The notes beneath the pieces were generated by a model. It did no database searches, was not told the DNA's origin, and saw only the letters and a program-made list of their open reading frames with translations. From Fomitopsis serialis (Eukaryota; Basidiomycota; Agaricomycetes; Polyporales; Fomitopsidaceae): DNA of 64,000 bases. The translations under genes were made by a program, and so were the position numbers. Each line of letters opens with the position of its first letter. Positions within the stretch are counted from its first letter, which is position 1. This document shows, piece by piece, positions 1 to 12,127 of the stretch. The stretch is from the NCBI RefSeq assembly GCF_022376445.1, contig NW_025955026.1, positions 1 to 64,000 on the forward strand. Reading direction: 5' to 3'.

Positions 1-2177
1 GCCGAGGGTGCGGATACACTCATATGCCACTAGCGCTACGGCGAAAGGTGAATGTACGCGTGCGGTAGTTGCGAACCAGCACACACCTGCCACAGCAACT
101 TGGGCACAATTCGTCACAAAGCTATGTGATCACGGTGTTAGAACAGAACAAAGGGAGTCTGGGGGGGGCTTCTTAACCTCGTATGCAGCAGAACGAGGAG
201 CTCTCCCTCAGCTTGCGAGGACATGGTGGACAGAACCCTTCGGGGAGGTGTTCGGCATATATATATACCACCCGTCCTCTGGGAAGCAGTGATAGCTGAC
301 CACCCATCGACCCACTGATTAATTGTTGGAAAAGAACGATGATAGTGGGACCCAGGCGACAACTATAGCATCGCGTTGCCACCCATAGCACATATAAGTA
401 CACCCCTTCAGTACCGGAGAGCGCAGGCCAGAAGACATAGAGGTGAGGAATCGTGACCACACTTATAAGTCCTCGACCAGCGCAGTACTTCCGCACTGAG
501 CTCAGACGGCGGTCGCTGCAAGGTTACGTCGAACAAGGGACACCCAAGACACCCATGATCAATGGATTGACGCACGTCATGAGGGCATCACAAACACAGC
601 AAGGAAGCTCGTACCGAATGGAAGAGTACTTGCCATATAGATTTCCGTCGAATTTCGCAGCCTGTGGAAGAGTGTTCACGGGGCACTGAGGTGTGGCGAA
701 TGCTGACTCAAGATACCCGACTATGAGCACGGAGTTTCTGCGGCGCAATTGAGTCAGTTGAACACGTTACATTCCACTGCACGGCGACCGGCAAAGGAGT
801 GATCTATGAAGAAAAGCTCTATCATGACTTCGACTGGGAATAGGCGACGTACACTCTTTAAACCCGAATCCTGGACTGCACTTACGGGGTTCTTCGTACG
901 CAAGCTGAACCGCTGGGACTGACCAATTGTCACCTGCCAGCGTTCGTAAAGGCCTTTCAAAAGAAAATAACTTCGTACCGAGTTGTAGACCAGACATTGA
1001 CTTGGCGTTGAAGACCGTCCAAGGTCGGCAGGTAGGTTCGTAAACGCGTGCACAGGTGGAGATCGTCCGGCCCTTGTCTGACCTTCACGTCGAGCGATCC
1101 GCATCCTCTGCCGGCTGAACTCGGCCACAAACTATCGGTCCAGCTCGCCCTCGACATTCGTCGACATGGCGCGGGAAGAATCCTGATGGGACCCAGAGAT
1201 ACCAAGACCGATACGCTCCGCCTGTACGCACATTTTACTCGAGGTCTATGGAACTAACTGCCAGTGTAAGAACAGTGGCACGGACATGAGTAGTATATGT
1301 GTCAGGAGCAGGCCTAACTTACTCAGGTACAAGATCCAGACTGAGAGAGCGCTGCTGCCAGCTGGCAGTACCCAACGACGCGTGGTATGAACGTCCGACT
1401 CGGAGTCTCCAGTGCCTGCGAAATGACACTACATATCATCGAGAAGTCGCAGTCTTCTTTCCTCTCCGCTAGTTCAAGAACGCGAGATAGGGCATGCGTG
1501 TTTCTCGCTATGAAAGGAGCAAAGGCGCAGGGCAGTCACGCCGGTTGGACTGCAGACGCGGTCACGGACTCACGGTGATGTTGCGTTATGACGTAAGCAT
1601 GTGGCGGTGGCTGCTGGCAGTCCACTGGCGCGATAATGACTGTCCCGCCTCATGCTCTCATGCGTCCTCAGGATATTCATTTGTTTCATTGCGGCACTCC
1701 TGTATCTTGTAACAAAAGCGTCACGGAATCGCTTGAAATCGTCTTTGAGATACCTTCGCAATAAGTACTTATCTCGAGGACCAAGACCAAATCAAGGCGT
1801 ACTAATCCATTCAAGTCGATATACAGTGCGCTAGGCTGTGCTGGGGACGATGGACCATCTAATTATCTGTCAATATATCAACTCCCGGTGCGCCACCTTT
1901 GGAGTGACTCTTTCTGTGTATGCGCTGAACGTTGAACGCTCACAGGAGCTGTGATGTGTTCAACGATGTCCTTGGCCGACGTTGTCCCCATCGGCGGGTC
2001 CCATGTAAGTATATGGTCAGGACTCTCCTTTCTTTGGACCACCATTTTCTACGCATACCGGGCCGCATGCTGAGTATGTTAGCAATTAGCATATACTTGC
2101 GCCTCGACCAGCCGAGCCTACAGACGACATCGGGCGGACTGTTTGCCGCGTCGCCGCGCCAGAGCGCGCCGGGCTTG
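1..2177. other. Gene-poor spacer, no supported gene
   Basis: No open frame here resembles a known protein family; those present are short and overlap on both strands. I see no exon-like run with sensible GT/AG borders. Near 2,126 the string GACATCGGGCGGAC matches the core of an element found upstream of the second and third reductase genes, so part of this stretch may be a decayed copy of a reductase promoter. Confidence 0.5.
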
Positions 2178-2757
2178 CTACGTCAGCGCAAGGGGCCGGC
2201 GCGTGCGCAACGCGCCGGCTGGACCCCCCGTGGAAATGCGATCGGGGAAGGCTCGGACTACCCTAACACGGACAGCAGCCCCGTAATCGCATTATCTTCT
2301 TACTATCTTCTGTCGATCTTCTGCACAACTTCAGCGCATTCGCCGCATTCTGTCAATAATCGCGTCCGTACTGCCACCATATTTCACTCTAGTATGTAGA
2401 CAGAGTTATGAGAATCTCAAAATGGACACAATCTAATCATTGCGGCAGAGCAGTATATATCTGTGATGACATTCTCGAAGTCCATGTTTTACTGTACGTG
2501 CACTGCTGCACATTTGGCTGACCCACTACTTACAAGGTAAGTATGTACATTATGAACCGCGTAGAAGATTGCCCCTGCCCTTCATCGATTCATCAAAGAG
2601 GTCTTCGGGGTCTGCCTAGGCTAGGGGAGACGATGGGTGTAACTTGGCGGTGATAGTACTGTGTCCTGAATAGGTAGCCCGAACCTCCCCCGATCTCATT
2701 CCCACGGGGGGAGTGGGCCGGCGCGCGCGCAGCGCGCCGGCCCCTTGCGTCAGCGCA
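2178..2757. mobile_element. MITE-like element with GC-rich hairpin inverted ends
   Basis: About 78 bp at 2,178-2,256 reappear inverted at 2,681-2,757 with high identity, enclosing about 420 bp of non-coding DNA. Each arm contains its own perfect GC-only stem (ggccggcgcg / cgcgccggcc) around a 7-nt loop, followed by a CCCCCCGTGG-like block and GATCGGGG. Inverted ends, short length and lack of any open frame fit a non-autonomous DNA element, but I could not define a convincing target-site duplication. The family is not recognised. Confidence 0.6.
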
Positions 2758-3235
2758 TGTCGCGACTCGGATCCATTTGTCTTTGGACGCATCCTATGCT
2801 CATGTAGTGCCCTATTCAGACGCGGCATCTGGTGATATCTGTGGTATAAGTTTGGTACGTGACCCACCTAGCTTCACATTGTTTTATCAACAGTTAATGA
2901 ACATTCGTTGCGTAGTTCACTTCAGCTGGGTGGCGAAGATTCCGACATATGCGCATCCTCATCTGGCTTCATCGACTCGGTCCACGATCGCAGCTGGTTC
3001 TCCGATGTTGCATTGGTTGCGTGCCATCACTATCTCTCGTGGCATCTCCATCAATGTACACGCTGTCACAGCTGTGTACATATTGCTTTGTCCTAACTTA
3101 GTAGTGTCCTAGCCCCCCCTGAGCACAGTAGGCCAGCGCTTTGCTGATTCCGAGTCAGCATGATCACGGTGCTGGAGTGGACCGCAGTCTCATTCAGTAA
3201 TAGTAAGCTTCTGTCGTCGAGATTGGCTTAATGGG
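2758..3235. other. Spacer upstream of first reductase gene
   Basis: No coding signal. The stretch ends in a TATA-like string (catatataac, about 3,239-3,248) some 55 bp before the start codon of the reductase gene, so the last 200-300 bp probably act as its promoter. Confidence 0.4.
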
Positions 3236-3301
3236 ACGCATATATAACGACATCGAACGGGGGGGCATTCGACATCGCAACGACAGCTCACCCACTCTAT
3301 C

Positions 3302-4562
3302 ATGTCTGACCAGAAAGCCCTTTATCTCACCGAGAAGCACGGTGCCTTCGTCCTCGGCACTGCACCGATGTACAAGCCCGGCCCAGGCGAGATTCTGATC
3401 AGAATCGAGTCCACGGGGTTGAACCCCGCCGACTGGGCCATCCAGACTTATGGAATGCTCATCGAGAAGTACCCCGCGATCCTTGGTATCGACATCGCGG
3501 GTACTGTCGAGGAGTTGGGAGAGGGTGTCACGCGCTACAAGAAGGGCGACAGAATGTAGGTCATACTTTCCTGCGGGCGAGCTGCATGCTGACGTCGTGG
3601 AGCAGACTTACGAAGGGGACCATCGGCAAGTACGAACGTACCGCTTTTCAGCAATACGCGCTCGGATATGAGGATACGTCCGCAAAGGTTTGAACACCAC
3701 TTCCCTTCGCAACCTCGACGTATATTGACGGGTTCCGTAGATACCTGAGGGCATATCGTTTGACCAGGCCGCTACCATCCCACTCGGTCTCTGTACCGCA
3801 GCTGTCGCGCTGTACCACGACGGTGTCAACGTCATTGGCGGTACATGCGGGCTGACTCCTGCCTGGGAAGATGAGGGGCGCGGAAAGTACGAAGGCCGGC
3901 CCGTCGTCGTCCTCTCTGGCGCGGGCTCTGTCGGGCAAGCGGGTGAGCCCTCTGGAGTCCGCCTATGTAGAGAAAAGTACTGATCGTCTAATAGCCATTC
4001 AGTTGCTCAAGCTCTCCGGCTTCAACCCGCTCATCACGACAGCGTCTCTCAGCAACGCCGAGTATCTCAAGCAGCTGGGTGCGACCCACGTCCTCGATAG
4101 GAAGCTCCCCTCGGAGGAGCTTTACAAGGAGATCAGGAAGATCGCGTCGAAGCCGCTCACGACCGTCTTCGACGCCGCCGGATTTCCCGAGACGCAGAAC
4201 CTCGGATACGACCTCCTCGCATCCGGCGGCACGATGGCCGCGGTCAGGCCCGACGCCGTCCACCCGGATAAGAAGGTCGACGACAAGAAGTCGTTCTTCA
4301 TGTATGCGGACGTGACCCTGCCGCAGAACCGCAAGCTAGGTGCGAGCCTGTTCGGGAAGCTGACGGAGCTGCTGGAGACCGGGGATCTCAAGGTTTGTGT
4401 TGCAGTTCGATATGCGTCGGTGGAAGCTGACGGGTGTCTGTGTAGCCGAATCATGTCGAAGTGGCTCCCGGCGGCCTTGAAGGGATCATTCCTGCGCTCG
4501 AGAAGCTGAAGAATGGAGTGAGCTGTGTGAAGCTCGTCGCGCACCCGCAGGAAAGCATGTGA
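3302..4562 (+). CDS. Medium-chain reductase (zinc-type dehydrogenase / trans-enoyl reductase family), copy 1
   Basis: Predicted NAD(P)H-dependent oxidoreductase of the MDR superfamily, 350 aa, cytosolic (no signal peptide). Five exons: 3302-3555, 3606-3687, 3741-3942, 3995-4392 and 4446-4562; all phases fit. The N-terminal GroES-like half runs to about residue 120 and contains PGPGEILIR and GTVEELGEGV. The Rossmann half has SGAGSVGQ near residues 172-178, then [20 protein letters not shown]. The C-terminus ends [11 protein letters not shown]. Classical zinc ligands are not evident, as in enoyl-reductase-like members that use no zinc. A TATA-like box lies about 55 bp upstream. It is the most divergent of three copies here (others at 13.9 and 26.5 kb), and all three share identical exon lengths. 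The substrate cannot be read from sequence; no polyketide synthase is nearby, so a role in a synthase pathway is not supported. Confidence 0.88.
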
Positions 4563-5270
4563 AGTGATGCGGTGCGTCCTCGACTCAGTGTCTGCGAAAG
4601 ACCTGGGTCGCGGCATTGTGTCCAGTGGAGTATCCAGTATTCTCGATGTGATGATCCAAGTACTCCCAGATTTACCATTGAATATTGACTGGCTGAATGA
4701 TGTGATGCATCCTCGTCGCTTCATGGAGGGGTTGTCCTTATGCTCTAAGATTCGGACTGAATATTGATTGATTTCACCGATCTGTGCCTACGAGTCGCGA
4801 ACGTGGAGGCTACTAGACTAGCATAGCTGCCGTCAGTGGATGCTCTTCCACTGTCGCATTCAAGCGACTATGCATAGAGGAAGACGCACTGAACGTGACT
4901 TGTGCTTTGTTGGTACGAGCGACACAACCGCAATTGCAGAATAAGTATGGGCATTTCCTGCGTAGTCTTAGCATCGGCTATCCTCTGGTTAGTATAGTAC
5001 TTGAGGCTGACGGCTCGAAGCGATATCTCAAAGATTCGATCAGAAGTCAAGGGAATATATCCAGATGTGCGGCCATGAGCGGTGGCGCATCTACTACTGT
5101 ACAAATTGTATCCAAGATCCTCGTACTAAATCAAGCCGCTCAGGCATCGATATCCTTGACGCGCTTGAACTGCTTCAAGAACCTGGCGTATTGGTCACAG
5201 GCGTGCTTGTACGTGTGGCCTTAGCATCAGAGCAATGGGGTTCAGATTCTGCATTACTCACTTGCTCGAG
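4563..5270. other. Spacer with decayed sequence
   Basis: No complete gene. The right part (about 5,060-5,270) continues into the minus-strand remnant of the orphan family at 5.3-5.7 kb and could be its 3' exon: a minus-strand frame ends in YARFLKQFKRVKDIDA-stop near 5,148. I could not connect it with confidence. Confidence 0.3.
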
Positions 5271-5735
5271 ACTTTCTCGCAGTACTTTGCACCATACACC
5301 ATTGAGCCGTTTGAGAATCCCAACCGGAGTTTTTTCTGTATGCCGAAACATTAGCCTGTGGTGAGTATCTTTGTGTTGATAGCAACACATACTCCGTGCA
5401 GGCTCTCAATCATTTCTTGCAGTTCACCGACGGCACTGGTGCCCTTGACGTTGTATTTACCCTGCAGGACACGCCCGCTCAGTATAATCGCGAACACATG
5501 AGTGACGAATGAATGCGCCCTACAGCAGCAGTGATGGAGAACCTGGCTGGGGCTGATCTGTCGGAGACAGGTGCCGTAGTGTCAGTGTAGTTGCCGGTAG
5601 CCGCCTGCAAGTAATACTGCATCAGAGTGTAGACTTGTGAGAGGAGAGTTTGAACGCACCATTGAGAAATTCAGGACGTACTGAGACGGTGGTGATGAAC
5701 GAGAGGCAAGACTGGGGGAGAACATCGTGAACGCA
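5270..5735 (-). pseudogene. Orphan gene family R, copy 1 (best preserved N-terminus)
   Basis: Not recognised. On the minus strand an ATG at about 5,724 opens a short exon (MFSPSLAS...), followed by plausible introns and exons containing QAATGNYTDTTAPVSDR and GKYNVKGTSAVGEL...MIES, all in phase. The same exon pair, with the intron in the same place, recurs at 15.9-16.2 kb (PLGGDGSGAIPTANIAV / GKYRVTLSDGTTGVGVLV), 18.9-19.2 kb (PLGGNTRGTPLSATVAV / GKYRAHNFGVSSVGVLV) and, in part, 30.4 kb. A TATA-like string (tttatata) sits just upstream. Each copy lies downstream of a kinase-like gene on the same strand, so the pair seems to have duplicated together. No complete frame could be followed to the end, so it is marked as a probable relic. 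It could instead be a small functional gene whose later exons I failed to join. Confidence 0.4.
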
Positions 5736-6170
5736 CGCTTTATATACCGCAATCCGGCGCTCTAGGAGCTCTGAACCACTGTGAGGAGCCGGAGTCAACA
5801 CGTCCCAAAGCGAGTATGAGCAGAAGCATTGCCTGTGCTAACCAAAACGATACACATCATTCTTCACCATCCTACTACACGCCTGTAGTGCTTCTTGCGC
5901 CCACAGTTCCCGGGCGGTGATCTACAACAGGGCTCTGGGGCTAGTACCGTTTGAGTGGGAATGATTCATGATTGAGGTTGAGAAGCCGCTAAGGGAGGAA
6001 GCTTCTGTTGTGGTCACTGTGACGCTGTCGCCAGCAAGTGGAGACGACTGCGCCGTATGCAATACTTTTTATTTCATCAGATGCACCTTCCGTATTCAAT
6101 AACTGAGCCGAGAAGTGGCTTGACCTACAAAAAAAGACTACTGTATCTATATGAAGGTACATTTCGAGCT
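5736..6170. other. Spacer between orphan remnant and kinase-like pseudogene
   Basis: No coding signal seen. The part nearest 6.17 kb, just 3' of the pseudogene, matches the sequence 3' of the kinase-like gene near 25.8 kb. Confidence 0.3.
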
Positions 6171-7519
6171 TCAGGATTCAAGGATCGGAGGCGTCAACAG
6201 CAACGGAGGGATCAAAAGAGCGTTGGGAGGGATACTATGAACGATTGCAGCTAGTTTATCACGAGCATCTACTGCAGACAATCTCAGAGAGACATCCGAT
6301 TCGAGCATCTGTTCAAGGATGGTATCGATCTCAGGAATAGTTGCCTAAGTGATGGTCAATCAACCGTGTTCAGACTGACTGTGAGTGACGCACCCGGAAA
6401 TCAGAAAAGCTCTCCGCCAACTGCCATATATCTGCCTTGAACGGGTCGTATGGCTTCCCACAAGTCATCTCCGGCGGAACTGGGCGTGTATAGCCGACCA
6501 ATGGCAGTCCACTCAGCAAGCGCTGTTCAGGCGGAAGGTCCGAAGGGAACTCGTGGGCCGTCTCAAAATCGGTCAGGAGAGCGCGCGGGCGAGACAGAGG
6601 CACCCGCATTGCCACCAGAGACTCGGGATGCCATTGGATGAGGTAGTTCGCTTTGCACAGGTCCTGAGTCGCTGTCAGGAGAACGAACACGCGGATAGAG
6701 TGAGCGCCATACTCTGTGAGCTATCCCGAGGTCATGAACAAAAGCAATTGCCTATGATGTTATGTGAGCGGGACCGAGCAAGCTATGCATCGGATCTACG
6801 GATTCACCTCCAATGCTTGCAGGATCATATCAACTATGTCGCCGACGGAGTTTTTCGCCCAGAATCCGTAGCATTCACGCATGCTATAGGATACGAATGG
6901 CGAAACGGTAAAAGTGATGTCCTCGAATTCGACTTCTTGCCACAAGGGGACAACGTGATTCTCGGCGAACATGCTCCGTGGGCCCTGAGCGAGTTTGCGC
7001 AGGATCTCGAGGTGGCGCTTCCTTCGTCACCCATTGCCACTACACGTATGACAACATGCACCCCATTCAAGGTCGAGCCGGCGCGCGTAAGCTCGTTCTA
7101 TAGCCAGATGATACAAGTAGAGCTGATCGCGCAACAGACCCACATGACAAGTAATAACTGAAGAACTTTTGTCCAATGTTCTCCACGCATTGATGTGACA
7201 TACGCAAAACCATTGGATCGTATTGGTTTCCGAGCGTCAGCTCTTGCGTGGAGCCCGTCGAACGGCCACACGTAAATGCCGGCGTCATGGAAAGTGGGTC
7301 GGACGGCCTCCCAAACATACTGCCATTCTTCCTTAGTTCGAGCGAGCGCCACGACATCAAGTCGCGAGGCAGCTGTGAACCAAGCAAGTTCATCAATCAC
7401 CGCCATTGTCTATTTCGTATGTAGCTCACTGTCTCGCGTACACTACCGTTGCCTTGCATATGTTGTCCTCTGCTAACTTGTTCGTGACTGTGAGGGTGGC
7501 TGTCACAGTGGCGACACAT
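6171..7519 (-). pseudogene. Kinase-like gene, copy 1, frameshifted
   Basis: Near-duplicate of the kinase-like gene at 24.5-25.8 kb, inverted. The exons encoding AIAFVHDLGIAHR-type and DLCKANYLIQWHPESL...LTDFETAHEF sequence and the C-terminal exon (ending about 6,171) remain readable. Compared with the 24.5-kb copy, one G is missing in the second exon (…TCGCTCGAACTAAGG…), which shifts the frame before the conserved WEAVRPTFHDAGIYVWPFDG. Another G is missing in exon 3 after GDEG, and exon 1 has a 2-nt length difference. These lesions destroy the protein. The neighbours (duplicated block to 9.57 kb) are shared with the 24.5-kb copy, so the gene was carried inside a larger inverted duplication and then decayed. 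Confidence 0.8.
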
Positions 7520-9570
7520 GAAATCTTACCTCTACACGAGTACAAGATGTAAAAGTCAGGAGCTAATAATTCCCGTCAACAGCTGTATGCGTCAAGGAGA
7601 GATGGGTCGTCGGTTGAAGGTAAGGTGGACTGGAAGAAGTCCGACTCGAACACTGTAACAATAAGCGCCGCCTCAAGGCGTGCACCACGTGACCGCGTCT
7701 CGCGTTGAGCGGCCTCGATCGTCCAGGCTTCCATGTACAAAAAGACCGATATCTTCACAGATGAGTCTACGGCCGCGCAGCATGATACAGCATGATGTGA
7801 GCCGCGTGTAGCACTTTAGCAGGCATCGTGTTGATGTTCCATTCTGCCGGCCAATACCCGCAGGTACCGGTAAGTTGCATAAGTTCCACTCCTTCTCGCG
7901 CACCCAATAAGTACCTCAGTAGATCTCAATCGGACTACCAGTCTTGTCGTCTTCTAGATTGCTGGACTCGGAGTGGCGTCACGCTCAGTGCGGCCGACGA
8001 ACTCGAACCTCAGAATCTGCTCAGAATGACTCTTCGATTCGCCAAGCTTGGCTATATAACTGACCGAATCAGACCTAGAATGCCATAGTGCGGTGAGGCA
8101 GGTGCGTAACCACTAAGCCATACCCCTCGGTCACTGTCGCCGATGAGTATTGACAACATATTAGGACGTAGACGTCCATAATAACGCGTTGTGCAGGAGG
8201 ACATTTTCACATACTGCCGCACCTATGCCCCAGCATATCAAGCGAATTTATACTGTGAGTCATTGGGGGTCGCCACGTCTCTGAGAGCTGGCTCTACGAG
8301 AAATATGCGGCCTGATGAGTGGTGTGTGCAATGATTCTTGTCTTGATGGTGCACGTATTTGATCCGGGACCACGACTGAGTTTGCCTGAAGAAAGTGGTC
8401 TGGAGTTGTACTCCGAAAAACGCGCCGCTCAGGTGATTCTGTTTTCTGTGGCGTCGTAGAAGACATTTAGCTTCCTTGCTGTATATGCCGGGCACCGCCC
8501 CGTGGAGCAGATCCTATGCAAGTCGTCGTGCCTCTCAGGGTCTTCAAAAAGAGCGAATTGACTCAGACCTCCAATTCCACTTCTCTGTCCAAGTATCCCC
8601 AGGTGGTCGAGGTATGTTCCACGCGGCACAATATCCCAGTTATCGGGAAGCAAGCGTGTCCGCGAAGTATGGAGATGGCTACCGATGACGATCTAAATGC
8701 ATAGTTTTTGGGCACGGATGATTCGCTTGTAAAGAGGCGTCACTGTGGCACCAGGGATACGGGTAAGTGTCCTATCGCCACGAGGGCCGCCTCCTCTCCC
8801 GAACAGACCGCGCTGACTATAGTATGCTTCGCGGGACTAGACGTCGTGTACGAATCAGTGTGGGCGCGGTGCACACTTCACCAATCTCCGAAAGGAGCGT
8901 AAGGTGTATCATCGATGGGTTCTGTCACCGAGGTCCGGGCTCTCGACCATCGGGTGCGTACTACAACATATTTAGTGGCTTATGGCACAGCAGGCAGTCC
9001 TTGCCGACCACCGTCGATTTGCGAAGAATCTAGGACCAAGCGACACAGAATTCGCCCGATGCGACACGTGAATGTTCTCTACATGGATTGTGCTTTACCA
9101 TAATTCCTTGTGTCCTCAGTTCTATCGGCGTCACTGCATGAATCAGCCGGAAACTCATCCATAAATATCGGACACTGCACTTGATTAGTGTGTTATCAAC
9201 GGCCCGCTCTCTGGAACCACGAGCCACCATGTGGCGCCAGAGAGCTTGCAAGTTGATGCAGCGAACGCTACTCCGTCGAACGACACTCACTCCTCTACGA
9301 TCGGACGATCTTGATTCTCGGGTGCGTGCGGTCAATCACGGGCTGGCAACGCGTGGCGGCTTGCTGAGAGCTTCTCTGAATTCAAGGTGAGTCATGGTTT
9401 GACCACTTCATCACTCCCTCGCAATCTGAACGCTCCACAGTAAATAATACATGTGTATCTGGACTGAGGCCGAGGAATGTTGATGGGGATAGTACACGCC
9501 GCGACATTCTCCGTTACAGCGGTATTCCTTCTTCTGCCAAGGCGCGTGGAAAATGGGAATTCCTGACATA
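6171..9570 (-). repeat. Inverted segmental duplication, arm A
   Basis: Read on the minus strand, this block matches 21,530-25,805 on the plus strand in the same order. It starts with a segment containing ggtcaaaccatgactca and TCAGAGAAGCTCTCAG. Next come a segment with a CTCGACCACCTGG motif and a segment with GAGACGCGGTCACGTGGTGC, and then the kinase-like gene. Identity is uneven, from near-identical over the kinase exons to patchy between them. Outside the kinase gene I see no intact coding frame. It therefore holds 7,520-9,570 as relic duplicated DNA without a supported gene. Confidence 0.7.
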
Positions 9571-12127
9571 CTGTCGGAATATGCAGCGCGCCACGAGGAT
9601 TTATTAGCAATACATCCCTAGTAATACAGCTCTGCGGAGCGCGAGCGTAGCCAGCTCGCTGCCATACTCCGGTTCCTGAAGCTAGCTTCCGAAGCATTCC
9701 CATGGCTGGGTCCTATGTAGGATCCGAACCTCAGGGCCATTGGTATATTGCGTGCGCGTGTCAAGCCATCGTCAACTGCAGTCGACCTCCACATCCGCCG
9801 ACGAAGCCTGAGCAACGTGGCGCTGAAGTGTATTATGGCCCCTGACCTCGGTCTAGACCATGTTGATACTTTTTGTGAATGCCAACTGCTGCGGTTAGAC
9901 GATACATGTTAGATAGTACTATCGATGTCTCCATAAACCGCACCAGATCTAGGTTTGCAATTGCTTGCCGCGATCGCTCCAACAACTCGGCTCCAGCAAC
10001 TCAGACGTAGCACGAGAGAAGACTTCCAGAACACGGAACAGCTACCGCAACGTCGCGTGTGATCCACCATAGAATAGGCACCGGGATCTCGAGGTCAACC
10101 TTCGCTGACTACAGAGTACGAGTACCGAAGAACAATATTATGACTCACCTCGAGAGTTAGAGCGTCCCGGAAGCTTGCTGAGCATCTACTCCGAATGGAT
10201 GATGTGATGTCCCGGTTGCAATCAAGGGCGGTACGGGGAATGCAGCGAGACTCGTGGATAGAAGACATGAGGAGCAGAGAATGGGTCGCCACCTCGAGTT
10301 CTGTAAGGAATACACTCTGCGAGCGGTGCTCAGATGCATGGCGCCCAAATATGACAAACCCTGGCATGCACCCTCTATTCGGAGAGTTGTGTGTTTTATG
10401 AAACAGTGGCGCCAGTTAGAAGAGACGGAATAGGGGGCGAAGAGAGTGAGGCGTATAGGGTAATGACATGCCAGTGTGGCGCATGAAACGTGTATTCACG
10501 ACATGGCATCAGCGAAAGCCGAGTACGCTAACGGCGTACACAGGATAGCGGATACATCGCCTGACTCGTGTTGTACGTGTGAAATGGGTCAGCCGAACCA
10601 ATTCTAGAGGCTGCGATCTGGGTACTCACTATGTACTAGTGTGTCCGCGAAGCTTTCGGCGCCCAGACGTCTAGCATCGCATCCATACTGTGACAGCTCA
10701 AGAAGGCGGTCTTAGAGGAGGAGTATATCTGATCAATCGGGTTCCATCCGCATTATACATCGATGATTGTTCGGCTTACTTGGTCTAATTGAGCCAGTAG
10801 CGTTAGCATAACCTCCATGCAGGACATAACCAGTGTCGCCACCTACTCGGACTGTGCTTCTCGCCTCGCAAAGCGGGGCATGGCCAATGACAAAGCGAGG
10901 CTGAGTGGGAGAACCGTGAGTGTGTTAAACAGGGCATCTACCCAGATCCCATAGTCACCTCTGTCGGAAGCCGGTTCCATGATCATAGCTCCAAAACCGA
11001 GTCATTCCATACCTAAAAGTATTGATACAATTGATCGTCGCTGAGCTATGTGGACGTGTCAAGAAGCTAGAGTCAACATGTCGCGTCAGCTCAGGCTCTG
11101 CGCCGACCATCTGGGTTGATGCATGAGTATCGGTATTCTCACCAGAGTCAGTGTTACATACAGTGAGCTAGACTTGATATGGCATTTCAAGCCTCAAGAC
11201 AACTGAGAGACAGGCAGCGAAACTTGTTCTAGTCCGGCAGAAGTCCGAAGTTCAGGATTGACAGCGGCGGCGTGAGCCTATCAACCCAGTTCACCACTTC
11301 AACGCGCGATGGCGAGGGAGGTTCGAGTGACAGAATTGTACCGAGGTAAATGCCCTTGCATTTCATCGAGTGGAGGAGTACACGTACTGGTAGAGACGCT
11401 ACTTCCCCGACTCCGACCGGAGGGAGAGAGGAGGGCTTTGTCGACCATAAGTCGTTCGCAGCCGGCGATGCCGCTCCCTCCGTGGAAAACACGTGACCTA
11501 TAATTCCCATAAGCGGTATCGCAGCAATGCTCGAGTGTCTTACGAGGCGGCTCGAGGCAGTTGGATCCTTCCGTGCATCTGGCAGTGTCTGGACGCCTGG
11601 ATCTTTTACCATCAAATAACTCCTCCCAGAGGCAGGAGGGCCTCTGTGATGTTGGGAGCCCTCGCATGCACTGTAGTACTTATGTATCACGGTAAGTAAG
11701 TTCGCCGTGTGGCTCAGACTCGTGGAAGCCCGAGACGCCCGGGCGGCGAAGCCGCCGCGGGCGTGAGGGCTTCCAATTGAGTCTCCATACCATTCCGATG
11801 GTACAATATTACAATACACACATAATATACTATGGTGCCGCTGTGGCAGGCTGAGTAGTTGTGTGCCATGCAGGAGTCGGGGATCGGCGCTTGCGCCGCT
11901 ACGATAGACGCTACTGACAACTTGCAATTGGTACTGTACTAGCACGTGACATACTTACATGGTAGACGGGCGTTTCGCGGCAACTCTGCGCAGCGGCATA
12001 GCGATTCCGGACCACCACCATTATTTCTGGCGTTATCACCATGTTCGTCGTGCGTCACGCATTCCTCTGGGTTCGAGTCCTGCCCTCCTTATCGCGGACA
12101 CAAGGCTGAGGTCGTTATTTGCGATCC
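9571..12127. other. Long spacer without supported genes
   Basis: No recognisable family. A 238-codon open frame on the minus strand (11,229-11,945) is the longest frame here, but its composition is not protein-like and it has no recognisable motif, so I did not call it. A GC-rich hairpin lies near 11.73 kb and a weaker imperfect stem (cctcgcaaagcgg...caaagcgagg) near 10.87 kb. Confidence 0.4.
11731..11775. repeat. GC-rich interrupted palindrome
   Basis: The arms ggaagccc / gggcttcc, acgcccg / cgggcgt and ggcgg / ccgcc nest around a 5-nt loop with only a GA/GA internal mismatch, giving a stem of about 20 bp. It stands out from its moderate-GC surroundings and resembles in style, not in sequence, the hairpins of the element at 2.2-2.8 kb. 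It may be the end or core of a short non-autonomous element. Confidence 0.5.

Noticed and set aside
11229..11945. 238-codon open frame on the minus strand
   Set aside because: No motif, no family resemblance, overlaps other open frames and a GC-rich hairpin; composition is not protein-like.
12055..12095. GGGTTCGAGTCC string resembling a tRNA T-arm
   Set aside because: No matching D-arm, anticodon arm or acceptor stem around it. The same applies to the similar string near 16,262.
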